A DNA stretch of 64,000 bases from the NCBI GenBank assembly GCA_021808525.1, contig JAKBBK010000001.1, positions 1 to 64,000 on the forward strand, given 5' to 3'. How positions within the stretch are numbered: position 1 is the first letter of the stretch; the number at the start of each line of letters is the position of its first letter. Positions 31,642 to 39,870 of the stretch are shown piece after piece. This stretch comes from Pseudomonadota bacterium. GTDB lineage: Bacteria > Pseudomonadota > Gammaproteobacteria > Burkholderiales > Burkholderiaceae_C. The notes under the pieces are model-generated. The model was not told where the DNA came from, did no database searches, and saw nothing but the letters and a program-made list of their open reading frames with translations. Position numbers and translations under genes: made by a program.

Positions 31642-34600
31642 GGTGCTCGTCCTCCTGCGTGGGGGGGCCGGCTTCGCTGGCCAGGCTGCCGCGCAGCAGC
31701 GCGAACAGCGTGGGCATGAGCAGCAGCACCAGCGGCAGCTGCACCGCGAGGCCGGCGATGATGGCCACCGCCAGCGGCTGCTGCATGGCCGAGCCCTGGC
31801 CGATGGCCAGCGCCAGCGGAAGCAGGGTCAGGATGGCCGCGATGGTGGTCATGGCGATCGGGCGCATGCGATTCACCCCGGCCTGCACCAGGGCCTCGCG
31901 CAGCTCCATGTCGGGGTGCGCCTGCTGCAGCTCCTGCACCTCGCTGAAGTAGAAGATGGCCACCTCGGTGACAATGCCCACGATCATGGTCATGCCCATC
32001 ATGGCCGAGATGTTGAGCTCGATGCCCCCGATCCACAGGCCCACGAACACGGCGGGCAGCGCGAACAGGGGCATGGCCAGGATGGACAGCGCCACGCGCA
32101 TGCGCTCGTACAGGAACAGCAGCAGCAGGAACACCAGCAGCACGGCCGCCGCCAGCACCTGCAGCAGGCCTTTGAAGGCGATCTGCTGCTGCTTGTACAG
32201 GCCGCCCAGGCGGATGTAGACCCCGGTGGGGTAGAAGCCCGGCGCGTCGATGATCTTCTTCACCGCGGCGACCGTGGAACCCAGGTCGCGCCCGCTGATG
32301 CGCGCGGTCACCGCCGCCATGCGCTTGAGGTTCTCGCGGATGACCTCCGGCTGCCCGGTGAGCACCGAGACCTCGGCCACGTCGCCCAGTCGGAACATCC
32401 GCCCGTCGGGCGCGCGCAGCGGCAAGGCGGCGATGTCCTGCGGCGTGCGCCGCAGCCTGGCCGAATCCCATACCCGTACTCCCACCATCTTGGGCCCCTG
32501 CTCGATCTGCGTGGCCACGCTGCCGCCGATCAGCGCCGCCAGCTGCGACTGCACCTGGCGCGCATCCACGCCCTCCAGCGCCAGGCGCGTGGGGTCGAGG
32601 TGGATGTCCAGCGCGTCGCCGGCGACCACGATGCCGCTGCGCACCTCGACGATGCCCTGGACCCTGGAGATCGCCGCGGCCGTCTTGTGGGCCAGCACCG
32701 CCAGCTGCCGGGGATTGTCGTCGAAGATCTTGATCTCCACCGGCTGGGGCACCGCCGTGAGGTCTCCGATCAGGTCCTGCATGAGCTGCGCGGTGTCGAT
32801 GTCGATGCCCGGAACCTCGGCATGGATGCGTGCGCGCACCTGCTTCTCCACCTGCCAGATGGGCTCGCGGGGCAAGGGCTTCAGACGCACGAAAAAGTCG
32901 CCCTCGTTGGCGTGGGTGATGCCGCCCCCCAGTTGCAGCCCGGTGCGGCGCGAGAAGGTCTGCACCTGCGGCGTGGTGCGCAGGATGTGCTCGATCTGGG
33001 CCAGCAGGCGATCGGTCTCGGCCAGCGAGGTGCCGGGCGGCGTGAGGTAGTCCAGCACGAAGCCGCCTTCGTCCATGCGCGGCAGGAAGCCGCTGCCCAC
33101 GGACAAATAGGCCGCGCCACCCACTACCAGCAGCGGCACCACGCCGAGCAGGGCCATCCAGGGCCGGCGCAGCAGGGCCCGGAGCAGGCGCGCGTACACG
33201 CGCTGGAAGGCGCCGAGCACGCGGCCGTGTTCGCGGCTGCGCTCGCGCTCGATGTCCCTGGCGCTGAGCAGGCGGTCGGCCAGCAGGGGGACCGCCAGCC
33301 AGGACACGAAAAAGGAGATCACCAGCGAGGCCGCCATGGTCAGGGCCAGCGCCTTGAAAAAGGCCCCGGTGATGCCCGAGAGAAAGGCCAGGGGAATGAA
33401 GATCACCACCGTGGAGGCGCTGGATCCGGCCAGGGGCTGGAAATATTCCATCGCCGCGCGCATCACCCCGCCGTGGCGAACGGGCCTGCCCGGGGCGCCG
33501 GCCTCGCCTTCGCCGAGGCGGCGCACGATGTGCTCGCTCATCACGATGGCGTCGTCGATGACCAGGCCCACCGCGGCCGCCATGCCTCCGAGGGTCATGA
33601 TGTTGAAACTCATGCCCAGCGCATACAGCAGCACCACGGTGGCCGCCAGCACGGCGGGAACCGTGACCATGGCGATGAGCGTGATCTTCAGGCTGCGCAG
33701 GAACAGCAGCAGCACCAGCCCGGCCAGCACCACGCCGATGAGAATGGCGTCGCGCACGCTCAGGGCCGAGTCGATGACCAGCCGGCTCTGGTCGTACCAG
33801 TTCGCCAGATGCACCCCCGCGGGAAGCTGGGTGGAGGCCAGCAGCTGACGCACGTCGCGGGCGATCTTCACACTGTTGCCGCCGGGCTGCTGGTAGATGT
33901 TGAGCAGCACCGCGGGCTTGCCGTCGGCGGTGACGGTGGTCCACTGCGGCAGGGTGCCGCGCACCACCGTGGCCACGTCGCGCAGGCGCACCACGCCGGC
34001 GGGGGTGGCGCGCAGCACCAGGTCGCCGATCTGCCGCGCGTCGTGCAGGCGTGAATCGGCCAGGGCCAGCAGCAGCTTGTAGCGATCTTCCAGGTGGCCC
34101 AGGGCCTTGACCCCGTTGCCTCCCGACAGCGTGCGCTCGACCTCTCCCAGACTGAGGTTCAGGGCCTGCAGCCGGGCCGGATCCACGATCACGTGGTATT
34201 CCTCCTGCTGGCCCCCCTGCACCTGCACGCGCCCGACGCCTTCCACCCCCGACAGCAGGGGGCGAAGGTCGAGCTGCGCCAGGTCGTACAGCTGCACCGG
34301 GCTCAGGGTGTTGGAGGTGAGGCTGTAGGCGATGATCGGGTCCACCGTGGGATCCATGCGCTTGCTGCGGATGGTGGTCCCGGGCGGCAGCATGGGCAGC
34401 ACCTGGTTGGCGGCTTCGTTGACCTGGACCGCGGCCAGGCCCATGTTGCTGCCCCAGTGGAAGGTGACGTAGATGTCCGAGGAGCCGCGGCTGGTCTCCG
34501 AGCGCACCGTGACCACCCCGGGCACGCGGCGGATGGCCTCCTCCAGCGGCTGGGTGACCTGCAGCACCATCTGGCGGGTCGGGCGCACGCCGGCATCCAC

Positions 34601-34744
34601 CGAGACCACGACCCGCGGGAAGCTCACGTTCGGAAACAACCCCACGGGCAGCTTGAAGGCGGCCAGGATGCCGCCGGCCGCCAGCAGCAGCACCAGGAAC
34701 AGCACCGAGCGCCGGTGCCTTTGCAGCCACAGCGAGGCGTTCAT
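31622..34744 (-). CDS. RND-family efflux pump inner-membrane transporter
   Basis: 1040 residues, full RND length. The first helix is in SVLFLVLLLAAGGILAAFKL, and PNVSFPRVVVSVDAGVRPTRQ starts the first periplasmic loop. In the fourth helix GLVIDDAIVMSEHIV carries two adjacent aspartates as in drug-exporting HAE-type pumps; heavy-metal CzcA-type pumps usually have a single DFG-type motif. It is therefore more likely an exporter of organic compounds, or of an atypical subgroup, than a metal pump. It overlaps the adaptor gene (ATGA) and the response regulator. It would use the proton gradient and form a trimer with the adaptor and the outer-membrane channel. Confidence 0.94.
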   Translation of the reverse strand: MNASLWLQRHRRSVLFLVLLLAAGGILAAFKLPVGLFPNVSFPRVVVSVDAGVRPTRQMVLQVTQPLEEAIRRVPGVVTVRSETSRGSSDIYVTFHWGSNMGLAAVQVNEAANQVLPMLPPGTTIRSKRMDPTVDPIIAYSLTSNTLSPVQLYDLAQLDLRPLLSGVEGVGRVQVQGGQQEEYHVIVDPARLQALNLSLGEVERTLSGGNGVKALGHLEDRYKLLLALADSRLHDARQIGDLVLRATPAGVVRLRDVATVVRGTLPQWTTVTADGKPAVLLNIYQQPGGNSVKIARDVRQLLASTQLPAGVHLANWYDQSRLVIDSALSVRDAILIGVVLAGLVLLLFLRSLKITLIAMVTVPAVLAATVVLLYALGMSFNIMTLGGMAAAVGLVIDDAIVMSEHIVRRLGEGEAGAPGRPVRHGGVMRAAMEYFQPLAGSSASTVVIFIPLAFLSGITGAFFKALALTMAASLVISFFVSWLAVPLLADRLLSARDIERERSREHGRVLGAFQRVYARLLRALLRRPWMALLGVVPLLVVGGAAYLSVGSGFLPRMDEGGFVLDYLTPPGTSLAETDRLLAQIEHILRTTPQVQTFSRRTGLQLGGGITHANEGDFFVRLKPLPREPIWQVEKQVRARIHAEVPGIDIDTAQLMQDLIGDLTAVPQPVEIKIFDDNPRQLAVLAHKTAAAISRVQGIVEVRSGIVVAGDALDIHLDPTRLALEGVDARQVQSQLAALIGGSVATQIEQGPKMVGVRVWDSARLRRTPQDIAALPLRAPDGRMFRLGDVAEVSVLTGQPEVIRENLKRMAAVTARISGRDLGSTVAAVKKIIDAPGFYPTGVYIRLGGLYKQQQIAFKGLLQVLAAAVLLVFLLLLFLYERMRVALSILAMPLFALPAVFVGLWIGGIELNISAMMGMTMIVGIVTEVAIFYFSEVQELQQAHPDMELREALVQAGVNRMRPIAMTTIAAILTLLPLALAIGQGSAMQQPLAVAIIAGLAVQLPLVLLLMPTLFALLRGSLASEAGPPTQEDEHHAHPAG

Positions 34745-35874
34745 CGGGCCTGACCCTTGGCGCCGTCGCCGGAGGTGCGCAGGGCCATGCCGTTGCTCAG
34801 CTCGTAATTGCCCAGCACCACCAGGGGAAGGGAGGCCCGCAGCGCGCCGGTGATGGCGCTGCGTTCGCCCTCGTCGCCGCGCACGCGCACGCTCACGCGC
34901 CGGGCATGGCCATGGTCGTCCTGGAACACATAGGCCTGACCGTCGGCATCGCGAAGCACGGCCTGGCGAGGCACCAGCCAGCCCTTCCAGGCATGCAGCG
35001 GCAGGGTGGCCTGCACGGCCAGGCCGGGCAGCAGCCAGCGCGGCGTGGCGCCCAGCGCCAGGCGCAGCTCGACCCGGCCGCTGGCCGGGTCGACGCGTCC
35101 GGCCACGTCGAGCACGGTGGCCTGCACGCTGCGCGCGGGGTCGAACACCGAAGCCAGTCGCGCGACGGTGCCGGGAGCCAGCTCGGAGGCCTGCCGCGGA
35201 TCCACGCCCACCACGGCCTGCAGCCCGGCACGCGGTGCCAGGCTGAGGGCCACGGCTCCCGCGGCCAGTTGCATGCCCGGGGTGGCCTGCAGGGATTGCA
35301 CCAGTCCGTCGAAGGGCGCGCGCACGATCTGGCGCGCCTGGTCCAGCCCCTGGGCCTGCTGGGCGGCCAGCGTGGCGCGCGCATCGGCCAGGCTCCTGCG
35401 CGCGGCATCCACCTGCGATTGCGTGGCCAGCTGCTGGCGTTGCAATTGCAGCAGCCGGTCCAGCTCGGACTGGGCGAAGCGCAGGGCCTCGCGGGCCTGC
35501 GCGTAGACGGCATGGCCGGCCGGGGTGTTGTCCACCTCGAGCAGGACCTGGCCGCGACGCACGGCCTGGCCGGGGCGTACCAGGACCTGGCGCACGCGCA
35601 CCGCGCGCGCGAAATCCACGCTCAGGGTGCCGCCGCTGGCCGTGCGCACGGTCCCCACCGCCGCCACGCTGCGCGTGAGCACCCCGCGCTGCAGCGGGGC
35701 GGTGCGCACGAGGGCGCTGGGGGCCACGTCGGCGCGCGCGGACGCGAGGGTGCAAAGGGCGCCGAGGGCACCGAGCGCCAGCGCGGCGGCCAGGTTCAGG
35801 GCGGACCGCGTCGTGCGGGGCGGCAGGGCGCGCAGTAGCGGGGTGGGCGCGGCCGCGAAGATGGGCAGGCTCAT
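34741..35874 (-). CDS. RND efflux periplasmic adaptor (membrane fusion protein)
   Basis: 377 residues. A hydrophobic N-terminal stretch (LNLAAALALGALGALCTLAS) ends in ASARADVAP, a probable signal peptide. The lipoyl halves are seen as VRQVLVRPGQAVRRGQVLLEV and RAPFDGLVQSLQATPG, with a coiled-coil hairpin between them rich in Gln/Leu (LDRLLQLQRQQLATQSQVDAA). A beta-barrel domain follows. It links the RND transporter to the outer-membrane channel. Start and stop each overlap the neighbouring gene by 4 nt (ATGA), so all three subunits should be made in step. Confidence 0.93.
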   Translation of the reverse strand: MSLPIFAAAPTPLLRALPPRTTRSALNLAAALALGALGALCTLASARADVAPSALVRTAPLQRGVLTRSVAAVGTVRTASGGTLSVDFARAVRVRQVLVRPGQAVRRGQVLLEVDNTPAGHAVYAQAREALRFAQSELDRLLQLQRQQLATQSQVDAARRSLADARATLAAQQAQGLDQARQIVRAPFDGLVQSLQATPGMQLAAGAVALSLAPRAGLQAVVGVDPRQASELAPGTVARLASVFDPARSVQATVLDVAGRVDPASGRVELRLALGATPRWLLPGLAVQATLPLHAWKGWLVPRQAVLRDADGQAYVFQDDHGHARRVSVRVRGDEGERSAITGALRASLPLVVLGNYELSNGMALRTSGDGAKGQAR

Positions 35875-37361
35875 GATGCGGAAGGCTTGGAAACGGAGGA
35901 GGCGGTGTCGGCGCCGCGGTACAGCCCGGCGCCGGTGAGCAGGTCCAGGGCCACGCTCTGCTCGGCCTGCTGTTCCCGCAGGTCCAGCAGGGCCAGGCGC
36001 TGGTCGAGCAGGGCCAGTCGCTGGGATTGGGCCTGCGGCAGCGTGTAGCTGCCGTCGGCCAGGGCCCGGCGCGCCGCGGTGGCCGCCGCGCGCAGCGCGG
36101 GCAGGTCGGCACGCAGCGCGGCCTGCTGGCGCCGCAGCAGCGCCAGCCGGGCGAGGGTCTGCTCCACCTGCGCCTGGGTCTGGTCCAGGCGCAGCTGGTA
36201 GGCGTCGCGCAGCTCGCGGCGGGTGGCGCGAGCCACCGCGATGCGCCCGCGCGAGCCGTTGAACAGGGGCAGGCGGAAACTGAGACCGAAACCGATGGTG
36301 TTCACGTCGCTGGTGTCGCGCGCGCGGCTGAGCCCCACGCTGATCGAGGGGAACTGCTGCAGCACCGCTTCGCGCAGGCTTTGCTCCTGGCTGGCGTAGC
36401 CGGCGCGCAGCGCGAGCAGGTCGGGGCGGATGTCGGCCACGCGGGCCAGCGCGGCGCGAGCCTGCGCCGGAGCCTCGGGCCCGATGTCGGGCAGGCCGGC
36501 CAGGTGCAGCGGCACCCCCGGCGCCAGGCCGAGCAGGGCGTGCAGGCGGGACTGCAGGTCCACCCGGTTGCGGTCGTCGGCCGCCAGGCGCTGGCGCAGG
36601 GACTGCAGGCGCAGCAATTGCGCATCGGCGTCGGCGCGCGGCAGATTGCCCTGGTCCACCGCGGCCCTGCTGCGGCGCAGGCCTCGGCGCACCAGGGCCT
36701 GTTCGCGCAACAGCAGCCCGCGGCGTGCGTGCAGAGCGGCCAGCCGCACGTAGATCAGCTGGGCCTGCGAGGCGGTCTGCCATTCCTGCCACAGCAGATC
36801 CAGGTTCACGCTGCGCACATGCTGGCGTGCCGCCGCCACGGCGGCCGGGCGGGTGAGCAGGCGGCCGAGGTCGAAGTCCAGCCCGTAGCTGTAGGCCGTG
36901 GTGCTCGCGCCCGGGCTGTGACGCGGGAACTCGCGCGAGGTGGAGAACCGGGGGTCGGGCAGCAGGCCGGCCGCGAAGGCCTGCGCCTGCGCCACGCCCA
37001 GGCGGTCGCGCGCAAGGCGCAGTTGTGGGTTGTCCAGCACCGCCAGCGCGGCCACCGCGGCCATGGGCAGGGGCCGGGCCAGATCGATGGGCTGGGCGGC
37101 CAGGCGCGGCAGCGGGATGCTCCCCGTGTCCACACTCAGCGAGCGCAGCGCGCGCACCGAATCGGCGCGCTCGGCCAGCGGTCGGGCCTGGTAGCTCGCG
37201 CAGCCGCCCAGCACCAGCAGCAGGCTGGCGAGGCTGACGACCTGGCTCAGGCGGCGCGCCCGGCCGCGCTGTCGGCGTACCTGGGGCACGAAGGCGGCCA
37301 GCGTGGGCAACGCGCTCGCGCGCGGCGCCTGGGCCGCAGGAGAGTTTGGGACTTGGGGCAT
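35871..37361 (-). CDS. TolC-family outer-membrane efflux channel (lipoprotein)
   Basis: 496 residues from the ATG at 37361. A lipoprotein signal ends in LLLVLGGCAS (lipidated C54), preceded by a long charged leader containing RRQRGRARR; a TTG at residue 18 could be the true start. An upstream ATG at 37403 falls within a palindrome and is less likely. The body has two long helical repeats of the outer-membrane-factor family (PMAAVAALAVLDNPQLRLARDR; VADIRPDLLALRAGYASQEQ; FRLPLFNGSRGRI). It is the first gene of the efflux operon and gives the exit duct. Confidence 0.93.
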   Translation of the reverse strand: MPQVPNSPAAQAPRASALPTLAAFVPQVRRQRGRARRLSQVVSLASLLLVLGGCASYQARPLAERADSVRALRSLSVDTGSIPLPRLAAQPIDLARPLPMAAVAALAVLDNPQLRLARDRLGVAQAQAFAAGLLPDPRFSTSREFPRHSPGASTTAYSYGLDFDLGRLLTRPAAVAAARQHVRSVNLDLLWQEWQTASQAQLIYVRLAALHARRGLLLREQALVRRGLRRSRAAVDQGNLPRADADAQLLRLQSLRQRLAADDRNRVDLQSRLHALLGLAPGVPLHLAGLPDIGPEAPAQARAALARVADIRPDLLALRAGYASQEQSLREAVLQQFPSISVGLSRARDTSDVNTIGFGLSFRLPLFNGSRGRIAVARATRRELRDAYQLRLDQTQAQVEQTLARLALLRRQQAALRADLPALRAAATAARRALADGSYTLPQAQSQRLALLDQRLALLDLREQQAEQSVALDLLTGAGLYRGADTASSVSKPSAS

Positions 37362-37393
37362 GGCTCGGAGGCCGGTCGCGACCGGCACGCAAT

Positions 37394-37408
37394 CCGGAAT
37401 CATTCCGG
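37394..37408. promoter_or_regulatory. Perfect 15-bp palindrome upstream of the efflux operon
   Basis: CCGGAAT-C-ATTCCGG is exactly symmetric about its central base. It lies 33 bp before the chosen start of the outer-membrane channel gene and about 25 bp downstream of the CTAAGTC repeats. It could be an operator for a second regulator or a 5' leader hairpin in the mRNA. No assignment to a protein is possible. Confidence 0.5.
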
Positions 37409-37430
37409 TTTGTCACAGCCTAGGCGCGCG

Positions 37431-37448
37431 GACTTAGCCGCGACTTAG
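37431..37448 (-). promoter_or_regulatory. Direct repeat, likely response-regulator binding site
   Basis: On the reverse strand CTAAGTC occurs twice (37448-37442 and 37437-37431) with 4 bp between, so the copies are 11 bp apart, one helical turn. PhoB/OmpR-type response regulators bind two such tandem half-sites, and the operon it precedes encodes one (30940-31641). The site lies 70 bp upstream of the first gene of the pump operon, fitting autoregulation. Confidence 0.55.
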
Positions 37449-37471
37449 GAACCCGTCCAGCGCCCGGTGGC

Positions 37472-38758
37472 TCAGGCTTCGCGCAGGTACAGCGAGGGGT
37501 CCGCGATGCCCCAGCGCTCGGCGCGCTCCAGGCCGGTGATGCGCTGGTCGCGCGCCGGGCCGCCCAGGTCCAGGAGCGTGGGGGGCAGGAAATCCCGTTT
37601 GCGGGTGCAGTAGACGGCGCGCACCTTGGGGCGCAGGAGTTCGCCAGGGGTCTGGTCGACCACCACGCCCAGCAGGCCTGAGTCGAGACGCACGAAACTT
37701 CCCACGGGGTAGATTCCGATGGCCTTGACGAAGTGGTGGAAGATTTCCTGGTCGATGTGCGCCGGCGCCCATCGCGCCATGCGCTGCAGGGATTCCGCCG
37801 GGTCCCAGCCCGCCTTGTAGGGGCGGTTCGAGGTGGTGGCGTCGTAGATGTCGCAGATCGTGGCCATGCGGCAGATGCGGCTGATCTGGTCGCCCGCGAG
37901 TCCGTCCGGGTAGCCGGTGCCGTCCAGGCGCTCGTGATGGTGCAGGCACACCTCCACGGCCGTGGCATCCACGTCGCCCGCGCTGCGCAGCAGGTCGTGG
38001 CCGCGACGGGGATGGGTCTTGATGATCGCGAACTCGGCTTCGGTCAGGGCCTCCGGCTTGTTCAGCACCTCGTGGGGAATCGCCGCCTTGCCGATGTCGT
38101 GGAGCATGCCCGCCAGGCCCGCGATCCGGGTCTGCTCACGGTCCAGCCCAAGCTGCCGGGCCAGGGCCACCATCAGCGCGGCCACCGCGGCCGAGTGCAG
38201 GTAGGTGTAGTCGTCGGCGCGCTTGATGCGCACCACGCTGAGCAGGGCCCAGGGGTTGTCGCGCAGGGATTCGGAGATTTCCTCCAGCAACTCATGGGCC
38301 CCCGCGGTGTCCACGGAGCGGCCGAGTCGCGCCTGGGCGAACATGTTCTCCAGCATGGGCTTGGAGCGCAGGAACACCCGCCGCGCGCGGGACAGCTCCT
38401 CGCGCAGGGCGAGCCTGGGCGCCGGAGCCGCCGCGGGCGGCGGCTCCGGCGCGGCGGCGAGCGCGCTCGGGGCCGGGGCGGCGTCGACGGAAATGTCGTC
38501 GATCAGCTGGATGCGGGCTTCCGGCGGGGGCGCGGAGGCCGCGGGGTCGGCGGCGCCCGCAGCTGGCGGCTCCAGGTCCTCGCCACGCGCGGTGTCGATC
38601 CACAGCGCCTCCACACCGGGCTCGTTCAGCGCGCGCAGCTGATCCTCGTCGCGCACCGGGAATGCGCCGCGCCAGAAGCCGTGCTGCAGCCACGGCCCCT
38701 CGATTTTCGCGACGTACATACCCTGCCGGACTTGGTCGGGCCGGATCTTCTTCAGCAT
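37472..38758 (-). CDS. HD-GYP domain protein with N-terminal DUF3391 (c-di-GMP phosphodiesterase)
   Basis: 428 residues from the ATG at 38758 (MLKKIRPDQVRQGMYVAKI), which starts the DUF3391 domain; the frame is open further upstream without conserved sequence. DUF3391 covers about residues 1-70; an Ala/Pro-rich linker of about 50 residues follows. The HD-GYP domain has HSAAVAALMVALA, LHDIGK, IKTHPRRGHDLL and HHERLDGTGYPDGL, with the metal ligands intact, so catalytic hydrolysis of cyclic di-GMP is expected. It is monocistronic and lies back to back with pheC. It probably influences motility or biofilm. Confidence 0.94.
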   Translation of the reverse strand: MLKKIRPDQVRQGMYVAKIEGPWLQHGFWRGAFPVRDEDQLRALNEPGVEALWIDTARGEDLEPPAAGAADPAASAPPPEARIQLIDDISVDAAPAPSALAAAPEPPPAAAPAPRLALREELSRARRVFLRSKPMLENMFAQARLGRSVDTAGAHELLEEISESLRDNPWALLSVVRIKRADDYTYLHSAAVAALMVALARQLGLDREQTRIAGLAGMLHDIGKAAIPHEVLNKPEALTEAEFAIIKTHPRRGHDLLRSAGDVDATAVEVCLHHHERLDGTGYPDGLAGDQISRICRMATICDIYDATTSNRPYKAGWDPAESLQRMARWAPAHIDQEIFHHFVKAIGIYPVGSFVRLDSGLLGVVVDQTPGELLRPKVRAVYCTRKRDFLPPTLLDLGGPARDQRITGLERAERWGIADPSLYLREA

Positions 38759-38915
38759 GGTGGAGGAATTTCGGGACGAGCCCTGGATGTTATGCAGGAA
38801 TTCTGATGCGCTGATTCGTGGATCCACCAATAGGGCCGGCCGTCGTCGTGCGACAGGCTCGGCAGCGCCTGGCGCCGGCATGCGCGACGCAGGCATCCTA
38901 CGTATAGTTTCATCG

Positions 38916-38939
38916 GCGCCGGCCGCGATTCGCCGGCGC
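38916..38939. repeat. Perfect 8-bp inverted repeat in pheC leader
   Basis: GCGCCGGC and GCCGGCGC flank an 8-base loop, ending 26 bp before the pheC start and just ahead of its ribosome binding site. It could form a hairpin in the 5' untranslated mRNA or be an operator. Such GC-only repeats also arise by chance in this genome. Confidence 0.4.
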
Positions 38940-38965
38940 GATCACACCAACCAAGGGGAGACGAA

Positions 38966-39775
38966 ATGAACGCAAAATGGAACCGCCTTCGCGCCGGCTT
39001 GTGCCGCGCGGCCCTGTGCGCCGCCGCCGCGACCAGCATGGCCTGGGCGCCGGCCCAGGCCCAGCAGCCGGGCTCGACGCTGGACCGGGTGATCCAGTCG
39101 GGCGTGCTGCGGGTCTGCACCACCGGGGATTACCGGCCTTTCACCTACCTGCAGCCCGATGGCAGCTACGTGGGCATCGACATCGATCAGGCGGACAGCC
39201 TGGCCCAGGCGCTGGGGGTGAAGGCGCAGTTCGTCAAGACCACCTGGCCGACCCTGATGAAGGATTTCGACGCAGGCAAATGCGACATCGCCATGGGGGG
39301 CATCTCGGTGACCCTGGCCCGCATGAAGACCGCGGCCTTCAGCATCCACTACCTGGTCGACGGCAAGACCCCCATCGTGCGCTGCGGCGACGTGGCCAAG
39401 TACCAGAGCCTGGCCGAGATCGACCAGCCCTCGGTGCGCGTGATCACCAACCCGGGCGGCACCAACTTCAAGTTCGTGCAGGCCCATATCCACCATGCGA
39501 AGGTGATCGTCTACCCGGACAACAACACCATTTTCCAGCAACTGGTCGACGGCAAGGCCGACGTGATGATCACCGACGGCACCGAGACGGCGCTGCAGCA
39601 CAAGCTGCACCCGCAGCTTTGCGCGGTGCATCCCCACCATCCCCTCACCTACGGCGAGAAGGCCTATCTGATCCCGCGCGACGATCTGCCTTTCCAGAAC
39701 TTCGTCGACCAGTGGCTGCACCTGGAAATCGCCTCGGGCACGTTCCAGAAGGTGTTCGACAAGGGCTTGCAGTAA
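38966..39775 (+). CDS. pheC: Periplasmic cyclohexadienyl (arogenate/prephenate) dehydratase PheC
   Basis: 269 residues with a signal peptide (SMAWAPAQA-Q). The body matches Pseudomonas PheC closely: LDRVIQSGVLRVCTTGDYRPF, KTTWPTLMKDFDAGKCDIAM, ITNPGGTNFKFVQA, DNNTIFQQLVDGKADVMI, and TDGTETALQHKLHPQLCAVH with the glutamate that is conserved in the dehydratases. PheC has the fold of ABC amino-acid binding proteins and converts prephenate to phenylpyruvate, or arogenate to phenylalanine, in the periplasm. There is no ABC permease or ATPase gene beside it, which also favours the enzyme. The ribosome binding site is AAGGGGAG. The function is strong by similarity, not proven. Confidence 0.85.
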   Translation: MNAKWNRLRAGLCRAALCAAAATSMAWAPAQAQQPGSTLDRVIQSGVLRVCTTGDYRPFTYLQPDGSYVGIDIDQADSLAQALGVKAQFVKTTWPTLMKDFDAGKCDIAMGGISVTLARMKTAAFSIHYLVDGKTPIVRCGDVAKYQSLAEIDQPSVRVITNPGGTNFKFVQAHIHHAKVIVYPDNNTIFQQLVDGKADVMITDGTETALQHKLHPQLCAVHPHHPLTYGEKAYLIPRDDLPFQNFVDQWLHLEIASGTFQKVFDKGLQ

Positions 39776-39798
39776 GGTCTGCAGCAAGGTCCGCGGTC

Positions 39799-39837
39799 CG
39801 GCGGGCGCCGGCCTGGCTCCAGGCTGGCGCCCCGCCG
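39799..39837. terminator. Long GC-rich stem-loop between convergent pheC and lipoprotein gene
   Basis: The arms run about 18 bases each with one mismatch and one bulge and meet at a two-base centre near 39817. The structure lies in the 95-bp gap between the convergent pheC and the lipoprotein gene. No T-run follows on either strand, so it may act as a weak bidirectional terminator or RNA 3' protection. Confidence 0.45.
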
Positions 39838-39870
39838 CGGTGTGGGCTGAAGGTTCGGCTGCACGCTCGG

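Noticed and set aside
31517-34054. 845-codon plus-strand frame opposite the RND transporter
   Set aside because: His/Gln/Arg-rich antisense shadow; the minus strand encodes a full RND protein.
38966-39775. Polar amino-acid ABC transporter binding protein
   Set aside because: The fold is the same, but the conserved segments match cyclohexadienyl dehydratase and no permease or ATPase gene is adjacent.
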